Positions 1 through 7,340 of a DNA stretch of 19,562 bases are shown in pieces. Location: assembly GCA_027622495.1 (NCBI GenBank), contig JAQBYL010000021.1, positions 1 through 19,562 of the forward strand, read 5' to 3'. Position numbers and translations under genes: made by a program. Source of the DNA: Pseudomonadota bacterium. GTDB lineage: Bacteria > Pseudomonadota > Gammaproteobacteria > Pseudomonadales > Azotimanducaceae. Below the pieces are notes generated by a model. It was not told the DNA's origin and did no database searches. It saw only the letters and a list, made by a program, of their open reading frames with translations. The stretch's first letter is position 1; every line of letters starts with the position of its first letter.

Positions 1-140
1 CTTGGTAAGCTTTTGAATTTGCTCGATCTTAAAAATCAGCCTGGTTTTTTCCGTTCTTTTCATAGCCAAGGGCTTTTTAATCTCAGTAGAATGCGAAAGA
101 AAAATCCCACACAGAAATATAATTTCGGGGGCAAATTAGG
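1..140 (+). promoter_or_regulatory. dnaA leader with possible sigma70 -10 box
   Basis: This is an AT-rich non-coding stretch ahead of dnaA. A perfect TATAAT lies at 118-123, but no good -35 box stands 16-18 bases upstream, so the promoter call is weak. Transcription from it would leave only about 10 untranslated bases before the GTG at 141. I looked for DnaA boxes (TTATCCACA or close variants) on both strands and found no convincing one. The unwinding part of oriC is therefore probably left of the window or elsewhere. The neighbours usual in this group, rpmH and rnpA, are not visible in these 140 bases. Confidence 0.35.
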
Positions 141-1466
141 GTGGCACGAACCGTATGGCAGCAATGCATGGACCGGCTTCAGGGTGAGCTTTCTTCACAG
201 CAATTTGATACATGGATTAGGCCGCTTCATGCGGAGATCGATGAAAACCGGGTAAAACTGCTGGCACCCAATCGATATGTAAAAAACCAGGTACAAATTG
301 CCTACCTGGCACGGATTAACGAACTGCTCGAGCAGATCAATGATCAACCCGCTTCCATGGGCGTGGATGTTGAGATCGGGTCAGTTCGAGCTCCTGCGCT
401 ACCTCTTCGTGCAGACGGAAGTGGTGAGATTGCCAAGAGCACCTGGTCGCATGATCTGAATCGGGATTTCACCTTTCAAGGTTTTGTTGAAGGGAAGTCG
501 AACGAACTGGCAAAAGCGGCAGCAACTCAGGTGGCCGACAATGCAGGACACAGTTATAACCCCCTGCTGCTTTACGGGGGCGTGGGTCTCGGGAAGACAC
601 ATCTGATGCAGGCGGTCGGGAACAGGGTGCTGGAACACAATCCTGATGCGAAGGTGGTGTATCTGCACTCGCAGCGCTTTGTGCAGGATATGGTGAAAGC
701 CCTTAAACATGGAACGATGCAGGATTTCATGCAATATTATCGATCAGTCGATGCTTTGCTGATTGACGACATTCAATTCTTTGCCAAAAAGCTGAGATCC
801 CAGGAAGAGTTTTTTCACGTTTTTAACGCATTGCTGGAGCGTGGTCATCAGATGGTGCTGACCTGTGATCGCTATCCACGGGTAATTGATGGTCTGGAGG
901 AGCGGTTGAAATCCCGTTTCGTCTGGGGCCTCACGGTCGAGGTGGAACCACCTGAACTGGAGACCCGGGTTGCCATCCTCATGAAAAAAGCAGAAGCAGA
1001 ACAGGTCGATCTGGATCCGGTTGTTGCATTTTTTATCGCTGAACGGATTCGCTCCAACGTCAGGGAGCTGGAAGGTGCGCTGCGGCGGGTGATCGCGAAT
1101 GCGCGGTTTACCGGGAGCGTCATCTGCATAGACCAGGTCAAGCGCGCATTACGTGACCTGTTTGCCATACAGGACCGCTTGATCAGCATCAGCAACATCC
1201 AGCGTACGGTGGCTGAGTATTACAACATTAAGATTTCAGATATTCTGTCCAAGCGACGGAATCGAACCATTGCCAGACCCCGCCAGATGGCCATGTGCCT
1301 GGCCAAGGAGCTGACCAATCACTCACTGCCGGAAATAGGCGAGGCTTTCGGCGGTCGCGATCATACGACGGTGCTGCATGCCTGTCGTAAAATTGCAGAG
1401 CTGCGTGAAGGCAGCATTGACCTGGCAGAGGACTATCGCAACCTGAGTCGACAACTGAACAGCTGA
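141..1466 (+). CDS. dnaA: Chromosomal replication initiator protein DnaA
   Basis: DnaA is the AAA+ ATPase that binds DnaA boxes at oriC, melts the origin and recruits DnaB helicase. At 441 aa it is a little shorter than E. coli DnaA (467 aa), mainly through a short linker domain II at about residues 80-105. Domain I (about 1-78) starts with the typical WQQCMDRLQ segment. The AAA+ core has Walker A GGVGLGKT (146-153) and Walker B LLIDDIQFF (206-214). Domain IV has the DNA-binding signature GRDHTTVLHACRKI (405-418). The start is GTG at 141, because the conserved N-terminus begins exactly there; a G-rich run at 127-131 may serve as Shine-Dalgarno. It is the first gene of the dnaA-dnaN-recF-gyrB series, with dnaN 36 bases downstream. 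The family in general is self-regulated. Confidence 0.98.
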   Translation: MARTVWQQCMDRLQGELSSQQFDTWIRPLHAEIDENRVKLLAPNRYVKNQVQIAYLARINELLEQINDQPASMGVDVEIGSVRAPALPLRADGSGEIAKSTWSHDLNRDFTFQGFVEGKSNELAKAAATQVADNAGHSYNPLLLYGGVGLGKTHLMQAVGNRVLEHNPDAKVVYLHSQRFVQDMVKALKHGTMQDFMQYYRSVDALLIDDIQFFAKKLRSQEEFFHVFNALLERGHQMVLTCDRYPRVIDGLEERLKSRFVWGLTVEVEPPELETRVAILMKKAEAEQVDLDPVVAFFIAERIRSNVRELEGALRRVIANARFTGSVICIDQVKRALRDLFAIQDRLISISNIQRTVAEYYNIKISDILSKRRNRTIARPRQMAMCLAKELTNHSLPEIGEAFGGRDHTTVLHACRKIAELREGSIDLAEDYRNLSRQLNS

Positions 1467-1502
1467 CACTCAGCTGAAAGAACCTGTTATTCGAGGCGTA
1501 CG

Positions 1503-2606
1503 ATGAAATTTACCACCAATCGAGAGGGGTTGTTGCGGCCGCTACAGTTGGTGACCGGTGTCGTGGAGCGACGTCAGACCTTGCCGGTCCTGTCTAATCT
1601 GTTGATCGAGGCAACCCCCGCCGGGTTGTCGATCACCGGCACGGACCTGGAAGTGGAGATGGTGGCAATCATCGAGGGTGTCCAGGTAGATCAGCCGGGT
1701 ACCGCCACGATCCCGGCACGCAAGCTCGCGGACATCTGGCGCTCGTTGCCAGAGGGAGCGGAAGTCAGTGTGACCCAGGAAGCGGACCGCGCGATTGTTC
1801 GTTCGGGTAGAAGTCGCTTTACACTCGCTACGCTGCCGCCGCAGGAGTTTCCCAAGGTGGAAGGGGCGCCCTCAGACATCGAAATAAAGCTGACCAGCAA
1901 AGAAGTGCGCCGTTTACTTGACCAGGTAGGCTTCAGCATGGCCCAACAGGATGTTCGCTACTTTCTTAATGGCATGTTACTTGAGATAACCAGCGGTCAT
2001 ACCCGGACGGTGGCAACAGACGGTCATCGACTGGCCATGTGTACCCTGAACCGAGGGGCCGATGGGGTTGAGCGGCACCAGGTAATCGTTCCGAGAAAGG
2101 GCGTCATCGAATTCAGTCGGTTGTTGGCTGACGACGACACAGAAGTCACGCTGTCTGTGAGTGCCAACCACCTTCGCGTCAAACAAGGTGCCTATACCCT
2201 GACGACCAAACTGGTAGACGGAAAGTTTCCTGACTATGAGAAGGTGATCCCAAAGGATGCTTCTCGGTCACTTCAATGCGACCGGGAGACCCTGAGACAA
2301 GCCTTCCTACGTGCCTCGATCCTGAGCAATGAGAAGTATCGGGGCGTTCGCCTGACCATCGACGAAGATACGCTGACCATTCAGGCTAACAATCCGGAGC
2401 AGGAAGAGGCCGAAGAGATCGTTTCGGTCGCCTATCAGGATGGGATGATGGAAATCGGGTTCAATGTCAGCTACTTACAGGACGTTCTTGGCGCGTTGTC
2501 GACAGATCAGGTCACGATCAGTGTTTCGGACGCGAACAGCAGTGCGCTCATTGAAGCTAAGGAACCTGACGACAGTGTTTATGTGGTGATGCCCATGCGG
2601 CTCTAA
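1503..2606 (+). CDS. dnaN: DNA polymerase III beta subunit (sliding clamp)
   Basis: DnaN forms the ring-shaped homodimer that tethers DNA polymerase III and other clamp-binding proteins to DNA. The 367-aa product matches the usual length of about 366 aa. It begins MKFTTNREGLLRPLQLVTGVVERRQTLPVLSNLL, as gammaproteobacterial clamps do. It has the central TVATDGHRLAMC segment and ends in the characteristic VYVVMPMRL, whose tail lines the binding pocket for partner proteins. ATG at 1503 is preceded by GAGGCG as a modest ribosome-binding site. The gene follows dnaA by 36 bases and precedes recF by 4, consistent with one transcription unit. Nothing unusual is seen. Confidence 0.98.
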   Translation: MKFTTNREGLLRPLQLVTGVVERRQTLPVLSNLLIEATPAGLSITGTDLEVEMVAIIEGVQVDQPGTATIPARKLADIWRSLPEGAEVSVTQEADRAIVRSGRSRFTLATLPPQEFPKVEGAPSDIEIKLTSKEVRRLLDQVGFSMAQQDVRYFLNGMLLEITSGHTRTVATDGHRLAMCTLNRGADGVERHQVIVPRKGVIEFSRLLADDDTEVTLSVSANHLRVKQGAYTLTTKLVDGKFPDYEKVIPKDASRSLQCDRETLRQAFLRASILSNEKYRGVRLTIDEDTLTIQANNPEQEEAEEIVSVAYQDGMMEIGFNVSYLQDVLGALSTDQVTISVSDANSSALIEAKEPDDSVYVVMPMRL

Positions 2607-2610
2607 GGCC

Positions 2611-3696
2611 GTGTGGTTCAACCGCCTCGAGGTTTCCAACCTTCGCAATATCGTCCACGCAAATGTGGATCTCGGACCGGGCCTGAACTACTTTCATGGC
2701 CCCAATGGGGCTGGGAAAACGACACTGTTGGAGGCGGTCTATTTACTGGCACGCGCCCGTTCTTTTCGCAACTCAGACACCAGTACCCTGATTCGCAGTG
2801 GCACCGATGCACTGGTGGTGCGCGGTTTGTTTGACCATGGTGGCTCCATTGCCTTGTCCCGATCGACTCAGCAAAAAACCGAACTGAAGATCAACAAGAC
2901 AGCAGAGCGTCGGTTGTCGCGCGCAGCAGAACTGGTTCCTTTGCAGCTCATGCTACCGGAACTGAGCAACCTGGTATTCGGTCCGCCCGGCGAGCGCAGA
3001 CGATTTCTGGACTGGGGAGTGTTTCACGTGAAACCAGCCTATCTGGATGATCTGCGACGATACCTGCGCGCACTAAGTCAGCGGAACAGTCTCCTCAAGC
3101 GTTTTGGCCACGGCGTTTCCAGCGATGACCTGGACCCCTGGTCGGAACAGTTGATAGAAACCGGAGAGCGAATCCACACCGCTCGAAACGAATACGTGCA
3201 GGCGTTAATGCCGATTTTTTATGATGTGCTCCGTAAGCTCGCACCGGAGTTGAATGCAGAACTGACTTACCATGGTGGATGGTCCGGTGAACAGCGCTTT
3301 GGGAAAGTGCTGGGAGAATGGACAGCGCGCGATGTAAAATCGGGTGCAACACAGGTCGGACCTCATAGAGCGGACGTGACGATCCAGGCGGATCGGCAGG
3401 CGGCGCAAAAGGTGCTCTCCCGTGGCCAGGGGAAAATGGTGGCAAGCGCATTATTGGTTGGCCAGGCCATGCTCCTCGCGAGGCGCAACGACAAAAACAG
3501 TATTTTTTTGATCGACGACATCGGTGCGGAACTGGATCTGGTCCGCAATCGTCGTTTTTTTGAGATTCTTGGGGAGCTTGACTGTCAAATTCTGGCGAGT
3601 TCGACCCTGGAACCCAGTGTGTTCGAAGCACTAAATGTCACGCAGAAACCATTAACGGTGTTCCACGTGGAACATGGCGCAGTTCACAGAGAATAG
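2611..3696 (+). CDS. recF: DNA replication and repair protein RecF
   Basis: RecF is an SMC/ABC-like ATPase that, with RecO and RecR, loads RecA at single-strand gaps. The 361-aa product is of normal size. Walker A is GPNGAGKT (30-37), the ABC signature LSRGQGKM lies at 269-276, and Walker B with its acidic residues is IFLIDDIGAELD (298-309). The start is GTG at 2611, four bases after the dnaN stop, which suggests translational coupling. A later start would lose the conserved first strand (WFNRLEVSNLRN). Two parS-like palindromes lie inside the gene and are listed separately. Both encode VFHV, at 137-140 and 350-353. The second is in the variable C-terminal tail, where protein conservation alone would not explain it. 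Confidence 0.97.
   Translation: MWFNRLEVSNLRNIVHANVDLGPGLNYFHGPNGAGKTTLLEAVYLLARARSFRNSDTSTLIRSGTDALVVRGLFDHGGSIALSRSTQQKTELKINKTAERRLSRAAELVPLQLMLPELSNLVFGPPGERRRFLDWGVFHVKPAYLDDLRRYLRALSQRNSLLKRFGHGVSSDDLDPWSEQLIETGERIHTARNEYVQALMPIFYDVLRKLAPELNAELTYHGGWSGEQRFGKVLGEWTARDVKSGATQVGPHRADVTIQADRQAAQKVLSRGQGKMVASALLVGQAMLLARRNDKNSIFLIDDIGAELDLVRNRRFFEILGELDCQILASSTLEPSVFEALNVTQKPLTVFHVEHGAVHRE
3020..3035. other. parS: parS site (ParB-binding centromere), one mismatch
   Basis: The 16 bases TGTTTCACGTGAAACC differ from the general bacterial parS consensus TGTTTCACGTGAAACA only at the last base. ParB/Spo0J binds such sites near the origin and spreads to nucleate the segregation complex. Here the site overlaps the RecF codons for Val137-Phe-His-Val-Lys-Pro142. 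That region is conserved in RecF (often FHVEP), so both protein and DNA constraint may act. parA and parB are not in this window. Confidence 0.8.
3659..3674. other. parS: parS site (ParB-binding centromere), perfect palindrome
   Basis: The 16 bases TGTTCCACGTGGAACA form a perfect inverted repeat. It is the C/G variant of parS (TGTTYCACGTGRAACA) that I recall from Pseudomonas. It lies at the 3' end of recF, 52 bases before gyrB, and encodes Val350-Phe-His-Val-Glu-His355 in the poorly conserved RecF tail. It is 639 bases from the parS at 3020 and in the same codon phase. Both sites lie within 4 kb of dnaA, as expected for origin-proximal centromere clusters. Confidence 0.88.
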
Positions 3697-3725
3697 GACT
3701 GCCGACAATGCTCGAAGGAGAGTAA

Positions 3726-6134
3726 ATGCCCACTGATACCTACGATTCCAGCAACATCAGGGTCCTCAAGGGTCTGGATGCCGTGAGAAAGCGCCCAGGG
3801 ATGTACATTGGCGACACCGATGACGGCTCCGGCCTGCATCACATGGTGCAGGAATTGGTGGATAACGCCATCGACGAAGCCCTCGCCGGCCATTGCGATG
3901 ACATTCACATCATTATTCACCCCGGGGAAGCCATTACCGTCCGCGACAACGGCCGAGGGATTCCGGTAGATATCCATGAAGAAGAAGGGATATCTGCCGC
4001 CGAAGTGATCATGACAACGCTCCACTCGGGTGGAAAGTTCGATAGTTCCAGTTACAAGGTGTCTGGCGGGTTGCATGGAGTGGGCGTTAGTGTGGTCAAC
4101 GCGCTTTCTGAGCGGTTCCTGTTGACCGTTCGACGGGATGGCAGCGTTTATGAACAGGAATATCGGCACGGTGTACCCGTCGCCCCGCTGGCACGGGTTG
4201 GTGAATCGAACAAAACCGGGACGGAATGCTACTTCAAGCCGTCGGCAGAGACGTTTTCACACATCGAATTCCACTATGACCTGCTTGCCAAGAGACTGCG
4301 GGAACTGGCGTTTCTGAATTCAGGGGTTCGCATTCAGTTGGTCGATGAGCGGAGCGGAAAACGGGAAGACTTTGTGTACGAAGGGGGACTGCGAGCCTTT
4401 GTGAAGTATCTGAATCAGAACAAAACGGTTCTCAATGAGGTATTTCATTTCAACGTGGAGCGCGAAGACGGGGTTGGGGTAGAAATCGCCATGCAGTGGA
4501 ACGACAGTTTCCAGGAGCAGGTCTTTGCGTTTACCAACAATATTCCGCAGCGGGACGGGGGAACCCACCTGGCAGGCTTTCGCAGTGCGTTGACCCGTTC
4601 GTTGAATACCTACATCGAGCGGGAAGGCCTGCTTAAAAAGCTTCAGGTAAATACCACTGGAGACGATGCGCGCGAAGGTCTGACGGCGGTGTTATCGGTC
4701 AAAGTCCCGGATCCGAAGTTTTCTTCTCAAACCAAAGACAAGCTGGTCTCTAGTGAAATAAAACCCGTGGTGGAACAAGAGTTTGCCAAGTTTTTTGGCG
4801 AATACATGGATGAGAACCCGCAAGCCGCAAGAGCGGTAGTATCGAAAATGATCGATGCTGCCCGAGCACGAGAGGCGGCGCGAAGGGCACGGGAAATGAC
4901 CCGCCGCAAAGGCGCGCTGGACATCGCCGGTCTGCCAGGCAAACTGGCAGATTGTGCCGAAAAAGACCCCTCACTCTCTGAAATATACCTGGTTGAGGGG
5001 GATTCAGCAGGAGGGTCCGCCAAACAGGGGCGAGACCGCCGGACGCAGGCAATTTTGCCGCTCAAAGGCAAGATTCTAAACGTCGAGAAGGCCCGCTTCG
5101 ATAAAATGTTGTCTTCGCAGGAGGTCGGAACCCTGGTAACGGCGCTGGGCTGCGGTATTGGCCGGGAAGAGTTCAACGTCGAAAAGCTGCGTTACCACTT
5201 CATTATTATCATGACCGATGCAGACGTAGACGGTTCGCACATTCGCACTCTACTCCTGACCTTCTTTTTCAGACAGATGCCGGCCCTGCTGGAGCGCGGC
5301 CACATCTACATTGCGCAACCCCCTTTGTACAAGGTTAAAAAGGGGCGCAATGAGCGCTACATCAAAGATGACAGGGAGCTGGACAGATACTTCCTGGAAC
5401 AGGCGTTGGATGGGGCCGAACTGATTCTGCCAGAGAGCGAAACGCCGCTGGACAGTGATCGGCTCCGCGAGCTTGCAGCACAACATCAAAAGCTTCTGGA
5501 CCGCCTGGCGACCATGCAGCGTGTCTATCCGACCAACATTACCCAGGCACTGATCGACCTTGAAGCCGTCACCAACGACACCTTAATTGACGAATCAACC
5601 GTGAACGCATGGTGCTTGACGTTTCAGGCCCGGCTGGACCAGGGTCAGCGCCCTACGCCTACCGTAGAGGTGACCTTCGACAGCGAACATCAGATCTACA
5701 TCCCGGTAGTAGAGATTCAGGTCCGCGGCCTCACTGAGCGGCTGGTCTTGGGTCGTAACTTCTTCCAGGGAACCGATTACCAGGCCATCGTCGAGGTTGG
5801 CCGTCTTACCGCCGACTTGATCGGCGAAGGTGCAAAGGTGACGCGAGGGGAGCGTAGCGCGGTAGTCTCGACTTTTGGTCAGGCTCATGCCTGGTTGATG
5901 GCTGAAGCCCGCCGTGGCGTAGATATCCAGCGTTACAAAGGCCTCGGAGAAATGAACCCCGACCAGCTGTGGCAGACCACTATGGATCCGGCGGTTCGGC
6001 GCATGTTACGGGTCACCGTCGATGATGCGGTAGCCGCAGACCGGATGTTTACTACCCTGATGGGCGACCAGGTCGAGCCGAGGCGAGAGTTTATCCAATC
6101 GAACGCTCTAACGGTTGTCAATCTGGATATCTAA
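3726..6134 (+). CDS. gyrB: DNA gyrase subunit B
   Basis: GyrB is the ATPase subunit of DNA gyrase (GyrA2GyrB2), which introduces negative supercoils. The 802-aa product is close to E. coli GyrB (804 aa). The GHKL ATPase domain shows ELVDNAIDEAL (43-53), DNGRGIP (74-80) and GGLHGVGVSVVNALS (114-128). The TOPRIM domain has EGDSAGG (424-430), QAILPLKGKILNVEKARFDK (441-460) and the metal-binding DADVDG (498-503). The gammaproteobacterial insert follows, and the C-terminal YKGLGEMNPDQLW segment is present. ATG at 3726 has a strong AAGGAGAG ribosome-binding site at 3715-3722. The gene lies 29 bases after recF and probably belongs to the same unit. No target-site changes associated with drug resistance were assessed. 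Confidence 0.98.
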   Translation: MPTDTYDSSNIRVLKGLDAVRKRPGMYIGDTDDGSGLHHMVQELVDNAIDEALAGHCDDIHIIIHPGEAITVRDNGRGIPVDIHEEEGISAAEVIMTTLHSGGKFDSSSYKVSGGLHGVGVSVVNALSERFLLTVRRDGSVYEQEYRHGVPVAPLARVGESNKTGTECYFKPSAETFSHIEFHYDLLAKRLRELAFLNSGVRIQLVDERSGKREDFVYEGGLRAFVKYLNQNKTVLNEVFHFNVEREDGVGVEIAMQWNDSFQEQVFAFTNNIPQRDGGTHLAGFRSALTRSLNTYIEREGLLKKLQVNTTGDDAREGLTAVLSVKVPDPKFSSQTKDKLVSSEIKPVVEQEFAKFFGEYMDENPQAARAVVSKMIDAARAREAARRAREMTRRKGALDIAGLPGKLADCAEKDPSLSEIYLVEGDSAGGSAKQGRDRRTQAILPLKGKILNVEKARFDKMLSSQEVGTLVTALGCGIGREEFNVEKLRYHFIIIMTDADVDGSHIRTLLLTFFFRQMPALLERGHIYIAQPPLYKVKKGRNERYIKDDRELDRYFLEQALDGAELILPESETPLDSDRLRELAAQHQKLLDRLATMQRVYPTNITQALIDLEAVTNDTLIDESTVNAWCLTFQARLDQGQRPTPTVEVTFDSEHQIYIPVVEIQVRGLTERLVLGRNFFQGTDYQAIVEVGRLTADLIGEGAKVTRGERSAVVSTFGQAHAWLMAEARRGVDIQRYKGLGEMNPDQLWQTTMDPAVRRMLRVTVDDAVAADRMFTTLMGDQVEPRREFIQSNALTVVNLDI

Positions 6135-6156
6135 AAGATATTTAATTCCTGCTAAT

Positions 6157-6711
6157 TCAATAAGATAGATTAAATAGAGAAGAAACGTAGTCAGCTAGAC
6201 TCACGAAGGCTCGCTGGGGTCCCTTGCTGCTTCCCTTACCTGCAGCCAAACGTACGTTCGGGGAATTTAGAAGGACGGGCCGACACCCAGCGGCCGTAGC
6301 GGCCAATAGGTCGGAGTCGCGGTCACCCACAAAACAGGCATCCTCCGGAGCGATATCCGCCTGATGCAGAGCGGTCCGGAGCATGAGCGGCCGCGGTTTG
6401 CGACACAGGCAACCGTCTTCTGGATGATGCGGACAGAAAAATACGGGTACCCAGTCTCCGCCCGCCGCGCAAACGACGCGACTGAGCTCGATGTGGATCT
6501 TGTCCAGATCCTCAATGCGCAGTATCCGCCTGGCGATTCCAGACTGGTTGGTACACACGGCCACCTTGATACCTCGACGCTGTAACCTCACGATGGCATC
6601 AATGGCGCCGGGTAGAGGATGCCATTCGGCAACTGACTTGATGAACAAAGCGCTCTCCCGATTGATGACGCCGTCGCGATCGAGCATTACCATTTTGGGA
6701 AGGCGGCGCAT
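6157..6711 (-). CDS. gmhB: D-glycero-beta-D-manno-heptose-1,7-bisphosphate 7-phosphatase
   Basis: GmhB removes the C7 phosphate from heptose bisphosphate in the cytoplasmic pathway to ADP-heptose, a building block of the LPS inner core. The 184-aa protein is a HAD-superfamily phosphatase. It carries the nucleophile motif DRDGVIN (11-17, with D11 and D13), a CTNQSG motif (53-58), the zinc-binding loop C93-P-H95...C101-L-C103 typical of GmhB, and GDRDSD (129-134) for metal binding. The start at 6711 is preferred over Met7 or Met9 because CAGG sits upstream at suitable spacing. It converges on gyrB with a 22-base AT-rich gap and diverges from tag. In Pseudomonas a gmhB homologue also lies just after gyrB. 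The close relative histidinol-phosphatase is less likely given the zinc loop and the context. Confidence 0.9.
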   Translation of the reverse strand: MRRLPKMVMLDRDGVINRESALFIKSVAEWHPLPGAIDAIVRLQRRGIKVAVCTNQSGIARRILRIEDLDKIHIELSRVVCAAGGDWVPVFFCPHHPEDGCLCRKPRPLMLRTALHQADIAPEDACFVGDRDSDLLAATAAGCRPVLLNSPNVRLAAGKGSSKGPQRAFVSLADYVSSLFNLSY

Positions 6712-6758
6712 TGTGCAACCTGCAGGCAGTCTTTTTGTGCAACATACGGGATGGGTGA
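6712..6758. promoter_or_regulatory. Divergent gmhB/tag intergenic region with direct repeat
   Basis: The 47-base gap between divergent gmhB and tag holds two exact copies of TTGTGCAAC, at 6711-6719 and 6735-6743. They are in direct orientation and 24 bases apart. The first copy overlaps the first base of the gmhB start codon. The repeat could be an operator for both genes, but no regulator is adjacent and chance cannot be excluded. No clear -10/-35 pair is seen. Confidence 0.25.
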
Positions 6759-7340
6759 ATGGCGGTCAAAGAAGCGCGACGATGTGGCTGGTGTTTAAGT
6801 GATCCTCTGTATGTGGACTACCACGACAACGAATGGGGCCGGCCAGTGCACGACGGTGACGCTTTGTACGAGCGGCTCATCCTGGAAGGCATGCAGGCAG
6901 GGTTGTCCTGGTTGACCATTTTAAAAAAACGCGCGCACATGACCGAAGTGTTTTTCGGTTTCGATCCTGCCCGACTGGTTGCACAAGGTCCCCGGAGGAT
7001 GGCGGGTTGGCTCCAAGATCCAGGCATTATCCGCCATCGGGGCAAGCTCGAAGCAATGCTCAACAATGCACAGTTGCGCCTGCAGATGGGCAATGATTTC
7101 AGTCACCACCTGTGGTCTTTCGTGGATGGCGTGCCGGTGCAGAATGACTGGTCCTCCCCGAAGGCGGTACCAGCACACAGCCTTGCGTCGCAGGCAATGT
7201 CGCGGTCGCTTAAAAAGGCCGGTTTTAAATTTGTCGGGCCAACCATCTGTTATGCATTCATGCAGAGTGTCGGCATGGTGAACGATCATCTGACGAGTTG
7301 CCCGAGTTACGGCATCTGTGCGCAGGTGGCGACCAGATGA
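6759..7340 (+). CDS. tag: DNA-3-methyladenine glycosylase I
   Basis: Tag excises 3-methyladenine from alkylated DNA as the first step of base excision repair. The 193-aa product aligns along its length with E. coli TagI. It has RRCGWC...DPLYVDYHDNEWG at the N-terminus, LEGMQAGLSWLTILKKR with the presumed catalytic Glu, PGIIRHRGKLEAML, and FKFVGPTICYAFMQSVGMVNDH at the C-terminus. The structural zinc ligands of the family are present as C9, H22, H177 and C181. The start is ATG at 6759, immediately before the conserved region; the ATG at 6751 is out of frame. It overlaps the next gene by four bases (ATGA at 7337-7340), so the two are probably co-translated. Confidence 0.96.
   Translation: MAVKEARRCGWCLSDPLYVDYHDNEWGRPVHDGDALYERLILEGMQAGLSWLTILKKRAHMTEVFFGFDPARLVAQGPRRMAGWLQDPGIIRHRGKLEAMLNNAQLRLQMGNDFSHHLWSFVDGVPVQNDWSSPKAVPAHSLASQAMSRSLKKAGFKFVGPTICYAFMQSVGMVNDHLTSCPSYGICAQVATR

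Noticed and set aside
1..140. Possible oriC / DnaA-box cluster upstream of dnaA
   Set aside because: No 9-mer close to TTATCCACA was found on either strand. The best candidate near 103-111 matches only 5 of 9 positions.
13..255. An 80-codon frame overlapping the dnaA start
   Set aside because: It begins with no ribosome-binding site and runs into dnaA in another frame. The sequence has no family resemblance.
3095..3631. A 178-codon open frame on the - strand within recF
   Set aside because: It is antisense to RecF's conserved core and its translation is low in recognisable structure; it is a shadow frame.
6135..6156. Terminator between convergent gyrB and gmhB
   Set aside because: The gap is AT-rich, but I could find no stem of useful length with a T-run.
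7298..7336. Longer N-terminus for the acyltransferase from ATG 7298
   Set aside because: It would lie inside tag and add 13 residues that do not look like the family. ATG 7337 gives the usual four-base overlap and starts at the membrane segment.
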